Counted from the first letter of the stretch, positions 8,856 to 19,161 are shown. The stretch: DNA of 64,000 nucleotides from Bradyrhizobium yuanmingense (GCF_029167105.1 NZ_JARFML010000006.1:217395-281394), one strand, 5' to 3'. A program made the numbers and translations. The notes: generated by a model not told the origin, from the sequence alone.

Positions 8856-10754
8856 ATGACGGCGAGCATCACACAGGCCGAGACCCAGGACGGGCGGCCC
8901 ACCTCAAGTTTTTGGGCCCTTACGCTCGGGAGTGTCGGCGTCGTCTTTGGCGATATCGGCACTTCGCCGCTCTACGCATTCCACGAGGCGGTCAAGGCCG
9001 CCGCCCATGGCGAGCCGGTCTCGCGCGTCATCGTGCTCGGCGTGCTCTCGCTGATCCTGTGGGCGCTCCTGATCGTCGTCACCGCCAAATATGTCCTCTT
9101 GCTGCTGCGCGCCGACAATAACGGGGAGGGCGGCACGCTCTCGCTGATGGCGCTGGGCCAGCGCGCGCTCGGACGGCGAAGCTGGGTCCTGCTCGCGCTC
9201 GGCGTGATCGGCGCTTCGATGTTCATCGGCGATTCCATGATCACGCCGGCGATCTCCGTGCTATCGGCGGTGGAAGGTCTGAAGCTCGCAACCCCCGCGC
9301 TCCAGCCCTATGTCGTCCCGGTCACCGTCCTCATTCTGTTGCTGCTGTTCGCGGTCCAGAGCAAGGGGACTGCGCTGGTCGCCTCGGCCTTCGGGCCCGT
9401 GATGGTGATCTGGTTCACCGTCATTGCCATCATGGGGGCCGTCCACATCGCCGACGACCCCACCGTGGTGGCGGCCATCAATCCCTATTACGCTGTGCAG
9501 TTCGTGCTGTCGCACGGCACGATCGGCCTCGTGACCCTCGGTGCCGTGTTCCTGGCGGTGACGGGCGGCGAGGCGCTGTACGCCGATCTCGGCCATTTCG
9601 GCCGCAAGCCGATCCAATCCGCCTGGATGTTCTTCGTGCTGCCCGCGCTTCTGATCAACTATTTCGGGCAGGGTGCGCTGGTGCTGTCCGATCCCAGCGC
9701 GATCGAGCATTCGTTCTATCGCATGGTGCCCGAGAAGCTGGTGCTGCCGCTGGTCGGGCTCGCGACGGCCGCAACCGTGATCGCGAGCCAGGCGGTGATC
9801 ACGGGCGCCTATTCGCTGGTCTATCAGGCCGTGCAGCTCGGCCTGCTGCCCCGTTTCGAGGTGCGCTACACCTCCGAATCGCATGCCGGCCAGATCTATC
9901 TGCCGCGCGTGAACCGGCTGCTGTTGATCGGCGTGATGCTGCTGGTCTTGCTGTTCCACACTCCGAGCAATCTGGCTTCGGCCTATGGCATCGCGGTCTC
10001 GACCACCATGGTCGCTGACGGCATCATGGGCTTCGTCGTGATCTGGAAATTGTGGAACTGGCGCGCCGCCACGGCTGCGGCTGTGATCGTGCCGTTCGTC
10101 ATCGTCGATCTGAGCTTCTTCAGTGCCAATCTCTTGAAGCTACTCGATGGTGCCTGGGTGCCGTTGCTGTTCGGCATCGTCATGGTGGGGACGATCTGGA
10201 CCTGGCGCAAGGGCTCGGCGATCCTGGTCCAGAAGACCCGCAGGATCGAGGTTCCACTGGACGATCTGATCCGCAGCCTGGAGAAGCGGCCGCCGCACAT
10301 CGTCAAGGGCACCGCAGTGTTCCTGACCAGCGACCCCGCCTTCGTGCCGACCGCGCTCCTGCACAACCTTAAGCACAACAAGGTACTGCATGAGCACAAC
10401 GTGATCCTGACCATCGAGACCGCGCAGACGCCCCGGGTCGATCTGTCGGAGCGGTTCAGGATGGAGAAGATCAGCGACAAGTTCTCCAAGGTCCGCTTGC
10501 GCTTCGGCTTCATGGAGCAGCCGAACGTGCCGAAGGCGCTCGCGATCGCACGCAAGCAGGGTTGGCAGTTCGACATCATGTCGACCTCGTTCTTCGTGTC
10601 GCGCAGGTCGCTGAAGGCCTCGGCGCAGTCGGGCATGCCGCTCTGGCAGGATCATGTATTCATCGCGCTGAGCCGATCAGCCAACGATGCCACCGATTAT
10701 TTCCAGATCCCCACCGGCCGGGTGGTGGAAGTCGGAACCCAGGTCACCATCTAG
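8856..10754 (+). CDS. kup: KUP-type low-affinity potassium uptake protein (first of two)
   Basis: A 632-residue protein with about 12 membrane helices in the first 430 residues and a soluble C-terminal domain. KUP signatures are [18 protein letters not shown] near the N-terminus, [10 protein letters not shown] in the first cytoplasmic loop and [15 protein letters not shown]. It imports K+ with protons across the inner membrane. A second, closely similar copy follows directly, with the same end [10 protein letters not shown]. The start at ATG 8856 fits family alignments, but no strong ribosome site is visible upstream. Confidence 0.93.
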   Translation: MTASITQAETQDGRPTSSFWALTLGSVGVVFGDIGTSPLYAFHEAVKAAAHGEPVSRVIVLGVLSLILWALLIVVTAKYVLLLLRADNNGEGGTLSLMALGQRALGRRSWVLLALGVIGASMFIGDSMITPAISVLSAVEGLKLATPALQPYVVPVTVLILLLLFAVQSKGTALVASAFGPVMVIWFTVIAIMGAVHIADDPTVVAAINPYYAVQFVLSHGTIGLVTLGAVFLAVTGGEALYADLGHFGRKPIQSAWMFFVLPALLINYFGQGALVLSDPSAIEHSFYRMVPEKLVLPLVGLATAATVIASQAVITGAYSLVYQAVQLGLLPRFEVRYTSESHAGQIYLPRVNRLLLIGVMLLVLLFHTPSNLASAYGIAVSTTMVADGIMGFVVIWKLWNWRAATAAAVIVPFVIVDLSFFSANLLKLLDGAWVPLLFGIVMVGTIWTWRKGSAILVQKTRRIEVPLDDLIRSLEKRPPHIVKGTAVFLTSDPAFVPTALLHNLKHNKVLHEHNVILTIETAQTPRVDLSERFRMEKISDKFSKVRLRFGFMEQPNVPKALAIARKQGWQFDIMSTSFFVSRRSLKASAQSGMPLWQDHVFIALSRSANDATDYFQIPTGRVVEVGTQVTI

Positions 10755-10768
10755 AATGCGACTGACGC

Positions 10769-10790
10769 AGCCATGCATATTTGCATGGCT
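10769..10790. repeat. Perfect inverted repeat between the two kup genes
   Basis: AGCCATGCA, a TATT spacer and TGCATGGCT form a nine-base-pair stem with a four-base loop, 15 bases after the kup1 stop. There is no T-run, so an intrinsic terminator is not shown. It could be an mRNA hairpin or an operator. Confidence 0.5.
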
Positions 10791-10894
10791 ACGGCCCAGA
10801 ATCGGGCTAGGCTATGCCGGTGGCGCAGGACTATAAGCCGCGCGCTCTTCCGCCGTTGTGCAGTGAAGCATTCTAGAGGCCAGCGGGCTCTCCC

Positions 10895-12829
10895 ATGACA
10901 AGCGACGTAGCAGTTCCCGCCCCGGAAACGGTGGCGGCCAATGGGCATGGCGATGCCCATACCACCGCCGGTTTCGGCGCGCTGACGCTCGGGAGCGTCG
11001 GCGTCGTTTACGGCGACATCGGCACCAGCCCGCTCTACGCTTTCCGCGAGGCGGTGATGGCCGCCTCGGGCGCGGACGGGTTGCCGACGCCAGCCGCCGT
11101 GCTCGGCGTGCTCTCCCTGATCCTGTGGGCGCTCATCGTGGTGGTGACGCTCAAATACGTCGTGATCCTGCTGCGCGCCGACAACAACGGCGAGGGCGGC
11201 ACGCTGGCACTGATGGCGCTGGCCCAGCGGGCGGTCGGCACCGGCCGCGGCGGCACGACAATCGTGCTGCTCGGCATCATTTCCGGAGCCTTGTTCTACG
11301 GCGATGCCGTGCTCACGCCGGCGCTCTCGGTGCTGTCGGCGATCGAGGGCATGAAGGACGTCACGCTGAGGTTCGAGCCCTACATCGTTCCGCTGACGGT
11401 GGTGATCCTGGTCGGCCTGTTCGCCGTGCAGTCCCGCGGCACGGCGCGCGTTGCCGCCTTCTTCGGCCCGATCATGTGCGTCTGGTTCGCGGTCCTGGCG
11501 GTGGCGGCGATCCCTCAGATCGCCCAGCACCCGCAGGTGCTGCTCGCGCTCAACCCGCTCCATGCCGTGAACTTCATGCTGCACCATGGCGTCATCGGCT
11601 TCGTGACGCTGGGCGCGGTGTTCCTGGCGGTGACCGGCGCCGAGGCGCTCTATGCCGACCTCGGCCATTTCGGCAAGCGGCCGATCCAGACCGCCTGGCT
11701 CATCGTCGTGCTGCCCTCGCTAGCGCTGAACTATCTGGGGCAGGGCGCGCTGGTGCTCGGCGATCCCGGCGCCATCGTGAGCCCGTTCTTCCAGCTGTTC
11801 CCGCAAGGCTTCCTCCGAGGCTGCATGGTCGTGCTCGCCACCATGGCGACCGTCATCGCGAGCCAGGCCGTCATCACCGGCGCCTATTCGCTGACGCGCC
11901 AGGCGATCCAGCTCGGGCTGCTGCCGCGCTTTGAAATTCGCCATACGTCGGAAGCCCATTCCGGCCAGATCTTCATTCCGCGCATCAACCAGCTGCTGCT
12001 GGTCGCGGTGGTGCTGCTGGTGCTGCTGTTCCGCTCGTCGAGTGCGCTCGCATCCGCCTACGGCATCTCGGTCACCGGTACCATGGTGGTCACGGCGATG
12101 ATGGGCTTCGTCGTGGTCTGGAAGGGCTGGCGCTGGTCAGCGCTTGCCGCCGGCGCGCTGATTGCGCCGTTCCTGTTCCTCGATCTGACCTTCCTGAGCG
12201 CGAACCTGTTGAAGGTGTTCGAGGGCGGCTGGGTGCCACTGGCGCTCGGCGCGCTCATGATCATCCTGATGTACACGTGGCGGCGCGGCAGCCGGCTGCT
12301 GTTTGAAAAGTCGCGCAAGCTCGAGTTTCCGCTCGCCGATCTCGTGGCGATGCTGGAGAAGCGGCCGCCGCAGCGGGTGCCTGGCACTGCGGTGTTCCTG
12401 ACCTCGGACCCGCTCAGCGCGCCGACCGCGCTGATGCATAGTCTGAAACACTACAAGGTGCTGCACGAGAAGAACGTCATTCTCACCATCGAGACCGCGC
12501 AAACCCCGCGGATCGATCCGGCCGAACGGGTGAGGCTGGAGCAGATTTCACCGACCTTCTCCAAGGTGACGCTGAAGTTCGGCTTCATGGAATCGCCCAA
12601 CGTGCCGAAGGCGCTCGCGATCGCCCGCAAGCTGGGCTGGCAGTTCGACATCATGTCGACCTCGTTCTTCCTGTCGCGCAGGGCGCTCAAGCCCGCCGCC
12701 CATTCCGGCATGCCGCGCTGGCAGGACCGGCTGTTCATCTCGCTCAGCCGCTCCGCGAACGACGCCACCGACTATTTCCAGATCCCGTCCGGCCGTGTGG
12801 TCGAGGTCGGCACACAGGTGACGATCTAG
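10895..12829 (+). CDS. kup: KUP-type low-affinity potassium uptake protein (second of two)
   Basis: A 644-residue protein, very close to the upstream kup product over its full length: [43 protein letters not shown] and the same C-terminal [10 protein letters not shown]. It has about 12 membrane helices plus a cytosolic tail and should be a K+/H+ symporter. The 140 bases between the copies hold an inverted repeat, so each may have its own promoter. The N-terminus differs from copy one, with a His- and Gly-rich start. Ancient tandem duplication is the simplest reading; rhizobia often carry several kup genes. Confidence 0.93.
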   Translation: MTSDVAVPAPETVAANGHGDAHTTAGFGALTLGSVGVVYGDIGTSPLYAFREAVMAASGADGLPTPAAVLGVLSLILWALIVVVTLKYVVILLRADNNGEGGTLALMALAQRAVGTGRGGTTIVLLGIISGALFYGDAVLTPALSVLSAIEGMKDVTLRFEPYIVPLTVVILVGLFAVQSRGTARVAAFFGPIMCVWFAVLAVAAIPQIAQHPQVLLALNPLHAVNFMLHHGVIGFVTLGAVFLAVTGAEALYADLGHFGKRPIQTAWLIVVLPSLALNYLGQGALVLGDPGAIVSPFFQLFPQGFLRGCMVVLATMATVIASQAVITGAYSLTRQAIQLGLLPRFEIRHTSEAHSGQIFIPRINQLLLVAVVLLVLLFRSSSALASAYGISVTGTMVVTAMMGFVVVWKGWRWSALAAGALIAPFLFLDLTFLSANLLKVFEGGWVPLALGALMIILMYTWRRGSRLLFEKSRKLEFPLADLVAMLEKRPPQRVPGTAVFLTSDPLSAPTALMHSLKHYKVLHEKNVILTIETAQTPRIDPAERVRLEQISPTFSKVTLKFGFMESPNVPKALAIARKLGWQFDIMSTSFFLSRRALKPAAHSGMPRWQDRLFISLSRSANDATDYFQIPSGRVVEVGTQVTI

Positions 12830-12987
12830 GACGGGGATTCAAAGCGGACTTCAAGTCGCTGCGATTTAGCTTTAACTTGCGCCGCGCGGCTCAAGCCTTT
12901 GTGGCGCTTGATTTTCGTCTCCCGAGAGGCGAGGTTGCCGCCGGCCGGGATCGCCCCGGCATGCGGCCCGCGACGTTGGAGGATGAT

Positions 12988-13314
12988 GTGGCAAATCAAG
13001 TGCAGGATCTGACCCCGGACGAGGTCGCCAAGGGTGTCGTGGAAGGGCGTTATCTGCTCGTCGACGTCCGTGAGCCGAACGAGGTCGAGGCCGAGGCTTA
13101 CCCTTACGGGGTCGTGGTTCCGCTCTCGACCTTCGATCCCAAGGCGATCCCCGATCCGCAAGGAAAGCAGGTCGTGTTCGCCTGCCGCTCGGGCAAGCGT
13201 TCGGTGACCGCCTCGCTGGCGGCACAGGCGGCGGGCCTGCCTTACGACAAGCATCTGGCCGGCGGCATGCTGGGCTGGAAGGCGGCCGGGCTTCCCAGCA
13301 AGGTCGGTGGCTAA
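12988..13314 (+). CDS. Single-domain rhodanese-like sulfurtransferase
   Basis: A 108-residue rhodanese domain with LLVDVREPNEVEAEAYP and the active-site loop ACRSGKRS, Cys66 being the persulfide-forming residue. The GTG at 12988 is chosen because TTGGAGGATGAT stands five bases upstream and the protein then begins at the domain edge; an in-frame ATG at 12961 has no such site. Such small rhodaneses move sulfane sulfur in the cytoplasm. Only 7 bases separate it from the following aminotransferase, so the two are probably cotranscribed. Confidence 0.85.
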   Translation: MANQVQDLTPDEVAKGVVEGRYLLVDVREPNEVEAEAYPYGVVVPLSTFDPKAIPDPQGKQVVFACRSGKRSVTASLAAQAAGLPYDKHLAGGMLGWKAAGLPSKVGG

Positions 13315-13321
13315 CCGCGCA

Positions 13322-14503
13322 ATGACGACCAAGAGCTCTTCGCTGAACAAGGTCTTCGCCGACCTTCCCGTCACCATCTTCGAGGCGATGTCGCAGGCCG
13401 CGCGCGACAACAATGCGATCAATCTCGGCCAGGGTTTTCCGGATGATCCCGGCCCCGAGGACATCCGCCGCGCCGCGGCCGAGGCCTCGCTGAACGGCTA
13501 CAACCAGTACCCCTCGATGATGGGCCTGCCGGAGCTGCGCCAGGCGATTGCGACCCATTACGGCCATTGGCACGGCCTCAAGCTCGATCCGATGAGCGAA
13601 GTGATGGTGACCTCCGGCGGGACCGAGGCGCTGACCTCGGCGATCCTCGCGGTGGTCCAGCCCGGCGACGAAGTGGTCTGCTTCCAGCCGGTGTACGATT
13701 CCTATCTGCCGATCATCCGCCAGGCCGGCGGCATTCCGCGCCTGGTCCGGCTCGAGCCGCCGCACTGGCGGCTGAATGAGGACATGCTGAAAAGCGTGTT
13801 CAATTCAAAGACCAAGGCGGTGCTCTTCAACAACCCCCTGAATCCCAGCGCGGTGGTCTATCCGCGCGAGGACCTCGAGCTCTTGGCGCGCTACTGCCAG
13901 GAGTTCGACGTCATCGCGATCTGCGACGAGGTCTGGGAGCACGTCACCTTCGACGAGCACCAGCATATCCCGCTGATCACCATCCCCGGCATGCGCGAGC
14001 GCACCATCAAGGTCGGCTCGGCGGGCAAGATCTTCTCGCTGACGGGCTGGAAGATCGGCTTCGTCTGCGCGGCGCCACAGCTGTTGCGCGTCGCCGCCAA
14101 GGTGCACCAGTTCCTGACTTTCACCACCGCGCCGAACCTGCAGGCCGCCGTGGCCTATGGCCTCGGCAAGTCCGACGACTACTTTCTGTCGATGCGCAAG
14201 GATCTGACGCGAAGCAGGGACCGCCTGACCAAGGGGCTGGAGAGCCTCGGCTTCCCGGTACTGAAGTCGCAAGGCACCTACTTCCTCACCGTCGACCTGT
14301 CGCCGCTCGGGCTCAACGAGAGTGACACCGAGTTCTGCTGGCGGATTGTGAAAGACTACAAGGTGGCGGCGATCCCGGTCTCGGCGTTCTACGAGCAGGA
14401 CCCCGTGACCTCGGTGGTGCGCTTCTGCTTTGCCAAGAAGGACCAGACGCTGGACACCGCGCTGGAGCGGCTGTCGGACGCGGTGCGTGGACGCAAGAGG
14501 TAA
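13322..14503 (+). CDS. PLP-dependent class I/II aminotransferase (kynurenine/methionine aminotransferase type)
   Basis: About 393 residues of a fold-type I aminotransferase. Motifs are LGQGFPDDPGP near the N-terminus, VTSGGTEAL (phosphate binding), AICDEVWEHVTF (Asp202 pairs with the pyridine N) and SAGKIFSLTGWKIGF with PLP lysine 236. This resembles the YbdL/kynurenine aminotransferase group, which acts on methionine, glutamine or kynurenine. A GTG at 13307 would overlap the rhodanese stop, so the ATG at 13322 is preferred. It is followed after 6 bases by a binding protein gene. Confidence 0.88.
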   Translation: MTTKSSSLNKVFADLPVTIFEAMSQAARDNNAINLGQGFPDDPGPEDIRRAAAEASLNGYNQYPSMMGLPELRQAIATHYGHWHGLKLDPMSEVMVTSGGTEALTSAILAVVQPGDEVVCFQPVYDSYLPIIRQAGGIPRLVRLEPPHWRLNEDMLKSVFNSKTKAVLFNNPLNPSAVVYPREDLELLARYCQEFDVIAICDEVWEHVTFDEHQHIPLITIPGMRERTIKVGSAGKIFSLTGWKIGFVCAAPQLLRVAAKVHQFLTFTTAPNLQAAVAYGLGKSDDYFLSMRKDLTRSRDRLTKGLESLGFPVLKSQGTYFLTVDLSPLGLNESDTEFCWRIVKDYKVAAIPVSAFYEQDPVTSVVRFCFAKKDQTLDTALERLSDAVRGRKR

Positions 14504-14509
14504 ATCGAG

Positions 14510-15616
14510 ATGACGAACGTCGGCCGCCCCAGGCTTGGTTTCGCGATCGCTGCGGCACTGACGTTGCTCTCCGCTCCCGCCCGGGCCGAGGAGCGGGTCG
14601 TCAACTTCTACAACTGGTCCAACTACATGGCGCCTGATGTCCTTGAGGCCTTCACCAAGGAGACCGGCATCAAGGTCGTGTACGACACCTTTGACGCCAA
14701 CGAGACGCTGGAGACGCGCCTGATGGCCGGCAAGTCCGGTTATGACGTCGTGGTGCCCACCGCTTATTTCCTGCAGCGCCAGATCAAGGCCAACATCTTC
14801 CAGAAGCTCGACAAGTCGAAGCTCCCGAACCTCGCCAATGCCTGGCCGGTGGTGACGCAGCGCCTCGCCACCTACGACCCCGGCAATGTCTACGCCGCCA
14901 ACTACATGTGGGGCACGACGGGCATCGGCTACAACGTCGCCAAGGTGAAGCAGATCCTTGGGGCTGATGCGAAGATCGACAGCTGGGACATCGTCTTCAA
15001 GCCGGAGAACCTCGCCAAGTTCAAGGACTGCGGCATCCACATGCTCGACTCCGCCGACGACATCTTCCCGGCGGCGCTGAGCTATATCGGGCTCGATCCG
15101 AACTCGACCAAGCAGGCGGACCTGGAAAAGGCCGCCGATGCCGTGGCGAAAATCCGCCCCTCCGTGCGCAAGTTTCACTCCTCCGAATATCTGAGCGCGC
15201 TCGCCACCGGTGAGATCTGCTTCGTGGTCGGCTGGTCCGGTGACATCATGCAGGCCCGCGCCCGCGCCGCGGAAGCCAAAAGCGGCGTCGAGATCGGCTA
15301 CACCATTCCGAAGGAGGGAGCGCAGATGTTCTTCGACAATCTCGCGATCCCCGCGGATGCGAAGAACGTCAAGGAAGCCCACGAGCTGATCAACTATCTC
15401 TATCGCCCGGACGTTGCCGCCAAGAACTCGGACTTCCTGTCCTACGCGAGCGGCAACCTCGCCAGCCAGAAACTGGTCGACCCCAAAATCCTGAACGACA
15501 AGAACATCTATCCGGACGACGCGACGCTCGCAAAACTGTTCGTCATCACGGCGCGCGAGCCGGCGACGCAGCGGATCATCAACCGGCTCTGGACCAAGGT
15601 GAAGACGGGGCGATAG
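14510..15616 (+). CDS. potF: PotF-type polyamine ABC transporter periplasmic binding protein
   Basis: A 368-residue protein. A cleavable signal peptide (residues 1 to about 26, ending APARAEE) is followed by the PotD/PotF pattern VVNFYNWSNYMAPDVLEAF, GYDVVVPTAYFLQRQ and NVYAANYMWGTTGIGYN. The acidic and aromatic residues in these blocks fit putrescine or spermidine binding. No ATPase or permease gene lies nearby, so it either shares a transporter encoded elsewhere or works with a sensor. It is 6 bases after the aminotransferase stop, so transcription is probably shared. Confidence 0.88.
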   Translation: MTNVGRPRLGFAIAAALTLLSAPARAEERVVNFYNWSNYMAPDVLEAFTKETGIKVVYDTFDANETLETRLMAGKSGYDVVVPTAYFLQRQIKANIFQKLDKSKLPNLANAWPVVTQRLATYDPGNVYAANYMWGTTGIGYNVAKVKQILGADAKIDSWDIVFKPENLAKFKDCGIHMLDSADDIFPAALSYIGLDPNSTKQADLEKAADAVAKIRPSVRKFHSSEYLSALATGEICFVVGWSGDIMQARARAAEAKSGVEIGYTIPKEGAQMFFDNLAIPADAKNVKEAHELINYLYRPDVAAKNSDFLSYASGNLASQKLVDPKILNDKNIYPDDATLAKLFVITAREPATQRIINRLWTKVKTGR

Positions 15617-15624
15617 TAGCGCCT

Positions 15625-15708
15625 GTCATTGCGAGGAGCGAAGCGACGAAGCAATCCAGACTGCCTCCGTGGCACGACTCTGGATTGCTTCGCTGCGCTC
15701 GCAATGAC
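15625..15708. repeat. Dispersed palindromic repeat, GTCATTGCGAG family
   Basis: Left arm GTCATTGCGAGGAGCGAAGC and right arm GCTGCGCTCGCAATGAC are near-perfect inverted copies, with inner arms AAGCAATCCAGA and TCTGGATTGCTT. A second copy lies at 26189-26266. It sits between the convergent stops of potF and lpxXL and would form a long hairpin in either transcript. Confidence 0.8.
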
Positions 15709-15715
15709 GGAGTAT

Positions 15716-16648
15716 TTACCGCCACCTTCTATGCAGCCATAGCCACTGCTCGGGATGTTCTCGCACCCAGCTTTCCACCACGCTCGTGATCGCCTGCGTC
15801 GTGCCCTGGATGTCGATCCTGCCGTCGGCATCGCGCACCGGCTGGATCTCTTCGGTCAGCTCGCCGCGGAAGCGGCCGCCGGGCAGGCGGATGATGCGCA
15901 CGCCGTGGATCGGGCATTCGACCTGGCGCAAGAGGCGCGCCAGCATCGGATTGGCGCGGGTCTTGCGGCCGAAGAACGTGACCTCGACGCCGGCCGTCAG
16001 ATATTGGTCGATCAGCATGGCGACGTGCTTGCCGTCCTTTAGCGCTTGCGCGAGCCGCAATGGCGCGTCGCGGCCGGCCGGGATCAGCGTGCCCATGTTG
16101 ACCTGGCGCATCTCCTGGATGATGCGATCGGCCGAGGCGATGTTCGGGCGGCGATAGAGAATCGCGGTGTCCAGGCCATGCGCGACCGCGGCAAGCGCCG
16201 GCAATTCCCAGTTCGCAAGGTGTGCGGCGAAGATCAGCGCCGGCTTGCCGTCGTCGCGGATCTGGTCGAACAGCTCGATGCTGCGCGGGGAAATCTCCAT
16301 GCGACTCTTCTCCGGGACATCGCGGGCGTAGTCCCAGACCTGGTCGATATGGGCGAACTCGGCGCCGACGCGGCCGAGATTGTCCCAGACGCCCATCAGG
16401 ATCCGTTCGATCTCCTCCGGTGACTTCTCGGGGAAGGCGGCGGCGAGGTTGGCGCGGCCGATGCGGTGCTCGCGCAGGCGCGGCCCGATCAGCTTCACGG
16501 CACGCGCGAAGAAGTCCGAGGTCTTGGCCGGATCGAAATAGCGTGTGGTGCGCAGCATCGCGACGGTCGCGGCGCCGATCAGGCTGCCGCCGAGCGATTT
16601 GGCAGCCTCCCGCGCGCGGGCCTTCGTGCTCGCAGGAAGCAGCGCCAT
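15716..16648 (-). CDS. lpxXL: Lipid A very-long-chain acyltransferase LpxXL (LpxL/HtrB family)
   Basis: A 310-residue LpxL/LpxM-family acyltransferase. It has an N-terminal membrane-associated helix, HX4E catalytic motif HLANWE (His143, Glu148), and ILYRRPN and the ending EHPEQWLWLHRRWR, all diagnostic. In rhizobia LpxXL adds a C28-type hydroxylated fatty acid, carried by AcpXL, to lipid A as a secondary acyl chain. Here it is the last gene of the acpXL-fabZ-fabF2-fabF1 group, 8 bases after fabF1. The context makes the XL assignment firmer than similarity alone. Confidence 0.88.
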   Translation of the reverse strand: MALLPASTKARAREAAKSLGGSLIGAATVAMLRTTRYFDPAKTSDFFARAVKLIGPRLREHRIGRANLAAAFPEKSPEEIERILMGVWDNLGRVGAEFAHIDQVWDYARDVPEKSRMEISPRSIELFDQIRDDGKPALIFAAHLANWELPALAAVAHGLDTAILYRRPNIASADRIIQEMRQVNMGTLIPAGRDAPLRLAQALKDGKHVAMLIDQYLTAGVEVTFFGRKTRANPMLARLLRQVECPIHGVRIIRLPGGRFRGELTEEIQPVRDADGRIDIQGTTQAITSVVESWVREHPEQWLWLHRRWR

Positions 16649-16656
16649 GCGTCCGG

Positions 16657-17934
16657 TCAGGCCGGTTCGCGGGTCAGGATCAGCGAAGCGTTCTGGCCGC
16701 CGAAGCCGAACGAGTTCGACATCACCGCGGTCACGCGCGCATCGCGCGCCTTGTTGCCGACGACGTCGAACAGGATCGTGGGATCCGGATTGTCGTAGTT
16801 GATCGTCGGCGGAATGCGCTGATGCTCGAGCGTGAGCAGCGAGAAGATCGCCTCCACCGCGCCGGCGGCCGAGATGGTATGGCCGACCATCGACTTGTTG
16901 GAGGTGACCGGAATCTTCTGCGCGAGCTCGCCGAACACGGCCGACGTCGTGTTGAACTCCATCTTGTCGTTCTCGGGCGTCGCGGTGCCGTGCGCGTTGA
17001 TGTGGTCGATCTGGTCCGGCGTCATGCCGGCATCGGCCAGCGTCTTGTTCATGCAGCCGATGATCGGCTTGCCGTCGGGCGAGGAGCGGGTGCGGTGGAA
17101 CGAATCGGTGAGTTCGCCGCAGCCGGCGATCACGCCGAGAATTTTTGCGCCGCGCGCGGTGGCGGCTTCATAGCTCTCCAGCACCAGCGCGCCGGCGCCT
17201 TCCGCCATGACAAAACCGTCGCGGTTCTTGGAGAAGGGACGGGAGGCCGCCTGCGGCGGATCGTTCTGGGTCGACAGTGCCGAGAGCAGCGAGAAGCGCA
17301 CCAGCGCTTCCGGGTTCACGGTGCCGTCGGTCGCGACGCAGAGCGCTGCGTCCGTCTCGCCGCGGCGGATCGCCTCGACGCCGAGCTGGATCGAGGTGGC
17401 TCCGGACGCGCAGGCCGTCGACAGCGAGATCGGCGAGCCCTTGGTGCCGAAGGTCTCGGCGAGATAGGCGGCAACCGAGCCGAACATAAAGCGATGATGG
17501 TAGGCGCTAAACTTGCCGCCGCCGGAAATGCGGAGCAGATCGTCATAGGTGATGTCCTGCTGGCCGACGGCGCGACCGAGCTCGCGGCGCTGCGGCCATT
17601 CGACCTCGACCGGCGCCACCGCGAGGAAAAGCGGACCCGGGAAATCGGCCTTGGCGCCGATGCCGGCCTGCTCCAGCGCTTCCTGCGTCACCAGCTCGGC
17701 CATCCGCTCGGACAGGGCGGTGGAAGAGAACGGATCGGCGCTGACGAAATCGACCGTACCGGCCATCGTGGTCTTGAGGCCGTCGATCGGAAAACGCGTG
17801 ATGGTGCGGATACCGGATTCGCCGGCGACGAGCTTTGCCCAATTGTCGGATTTGCCGGCGCCGAGCGAGGTCATGATGCCCATGCCGGTGACGACGACGA
17901 CGGGACGCCCGAGTTTGTCGCGTGGTGCAGTCAT
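16657..17934 (-). CDS. fabF1XL: Beta-ketoacyl-ACP synthase of the very-long-chain pathway (catalytic FabF1XL)
   Basis: A 425-residue KAS II-type thiolase-fold protein. The complete triad is visible: Cys175 in LSTACASGAT, His315 in HINAHGTATP and His352 in SNKSMVGHTISAAGA, with Lys347. It condenses malonyl units onto the AcpXL-bound chain during elongation to C26-C30 hydroxy acids. It lies 21 bases downstream of fabF2, which lacks the catalytic Cys, suggesting the pair form one unit. Known gene order in rhizobia is acpXL-fabZXL-fabF2XL-fabF1XL-(adh2XL)-lpxXL; no dehydrogenase gene stands between it and lpxXL here. Confidence 0.88.
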   Translation of the reverse strand: MTAPRDKLGRPVVVVTGMGIMTSLGAGKSDNWAKLVAGESGIRTITRFPIDGLKTTMAGTVDFVSADPFSSTALSERMAELVTQEALEQAGIGAKADFPGPLFLAVAPVEVEWPQRRELGRAVGQQDITYDDLLRISGGGKFSAYHHRFMFGSVAAYLAETFGTKGSPISLSTACASGATSIQLGVEAIRRGETDAALCVATDGTVNPEALVRFSLLSALSTQNDPPQAASRPFSKNRDGFVMAEGAGALVLESYEAATARGAKILGVIAGCGELTDSFHRTRSSPDGKPIIGCMNKTLADAGMTPDQIDHINAHGTATPENDKMEFNTTSAVFGELAQKIPVTSNKSMVGHTISAAGAVEAIFSLLTLEHQRIPPTINYDNPDPTILFDVVGNKARDARVTAVMSNSFGFGGQNASLILTREPA

Positions 17935-17955
17935 GTCGATCCCCGCTTGAGCTGA

Positions 17956-19161
17956 TTAAACCGCCTCGACCAGCGCCATGCCTTCGCCGCGCCAGTGTCC
18001 GGCTCCCACCACCACGATCTGGGTGGGCGCGCCCTGCATTTCAATCTCGGTCCCCGTGGAATCGTTCGGCGGGAACAGCGCGCCGCGCGAGATCGACAAT
18101 GCGGCAAGGGCAATGCCGAGCGGAAATTGCGTTTCCATCGCGTGGCCGAACACCGTGCCGGTCGAGCGCACCGGAAAGTCGGCATGGTTCTTCAGGAAGT
18201 CGCGCTCGTCCGAGGTCGCAGGCTCCGCCCCGGTCGCCCCGGTGATGATCGCGCCCTTGCCCTCGCGCCTGGGCAGCTTGGCCCACAGCTTCTCGAGCGT
18301 CGCGGTCATGTCGCCGGGCTGCTTGCGTTTGGCGAGGTCGGCGACGACGCTCGACAGCTTTGCGAACGGCTTGGCGCCGCGCGCTTCCGCATGCGCCTTC
18401 GATTCCAGCACCAGGAAGGCGCCGGCCGAACCGAGCGCGAAGCCGGGATGGTCCTTGCGGGCCCAGACGGGCGCGAACTTGTCCTTCAGGTTGAAATCGC
18501 CGAATTCGTAGAGGACGAGCAAGTCCTTGCGCTCGCCGTTGTACGAGCCGCCGACCAGCGCGATGTCGCTCTCACCCGAGGCGATGCGCGCGAGCGCGAT
18601 GCGGGCGGCATCGGCGCCGGCGACCTCTTCGCCCATGAAGGTGCGCGAGGTGCCACCCAGACCGTGCACGATGGCGATGTTGCCGGCGAGCAGGTTGGAG
18701 AGCTGGGCCAGGAACAGCGTCGGCCTCAGATCGCTCATGAGCCGTTCGTTGAGGAAGCCCGGCGCGTTGGCGCCCTTGGCCTCGGCGGTGAGAATGCCGC
18801 TGTCGACGTTGATGTCGCGCTCTCCGCCGCCGGCGGCGACGACCATGTCGATTTTCGACAGGATGTCCTTGTTGCCTTTGATGCCGGCGGAATCGAGCGC
18901 GAGGCCGGCGGCATAGGTGCCGATGCGCTGCCAGGCTTCCATCTGGCGCTGGTCGCCCTTCTTCGGGATCTGGCTGTCGAAGGATACGGGCATCAAGGGA
19001 TGCACGATGTAGGGCGCAAAGCCCTTCTCGTCGACATTGATGCGCTTCTCGGAAAGCGCGGCCCAGTTGGCGTCGAGGCCCTCGCCGAGCGAGGTAGCGA
19101 GCCCAATGCCGGTGATCCAGACCTCGGTCTGGCCCGGCTTCAAAGCGGGAGTGTCAGTCAT
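17956..19161 (-). CDS. fabF2XL: Beta-ketoacyl-ACP synthase-like protein without catalytic Cys (FabF2XL)
   Basis: A 401-residue member of the KAS fold (WITGIGLATSLGEGLDANWAAL at the N-terminus, GSAGAFLVLE in the middle). Where active synthases have TACASG it reads HGLGGTS at residues 166-172, so the nucleophilic Cys is absent. The first catalytic His region (NAHGT in FabF1) is replaced by TGATGAEPATS near residue 310. The second His is kept (VFGHAMET, His340). This resembles the chain length factor of type II polyketide systems. Its start overlaps the fabZ stop by 4 bases. Inference: non-catalytic partner of FabF1XL. Confidence 0.85.
   Translation of the reverse strand: MTDTPALKPGQTEVWITGIGLATSLGEGLDANWAALSEKRINVDEKGFAPYIVHPLMPVSFDSQIPKKGDQRQMEAWQRIGTYAAGLALDSAGIKGNKDILSKIDMVVAAGGGERDINVDSGILTAEAKGANAPGFLNERLMSDLRPTLFLAQLSNLLAGNIAIVHGLGGTSRTFMGEEVAGADAARIALARIASGESDIALVGGSYNGERKDLLVLYEFGDFNLKDKFAPVWARKDHPGFALGSAGAFLVLESKAHAEARGAKPFAKLSSVVADLAKRKQPGDMTATLEKLWAKLPRREGKGAIITGATGAEPATSDERDFLKNHADFPVRSTGTVFGHAMETQFPLGIALAALSISRGALFPPNDSTGTEIEMQGAPTQIVVVGAGHWRGEGMALVEAV

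Noticed and set aside
10769..10790. Hairpin between kup genes as a rho-independent terminator
   Set aside because: No T-run follows, so only an inverted repeat is claimed.
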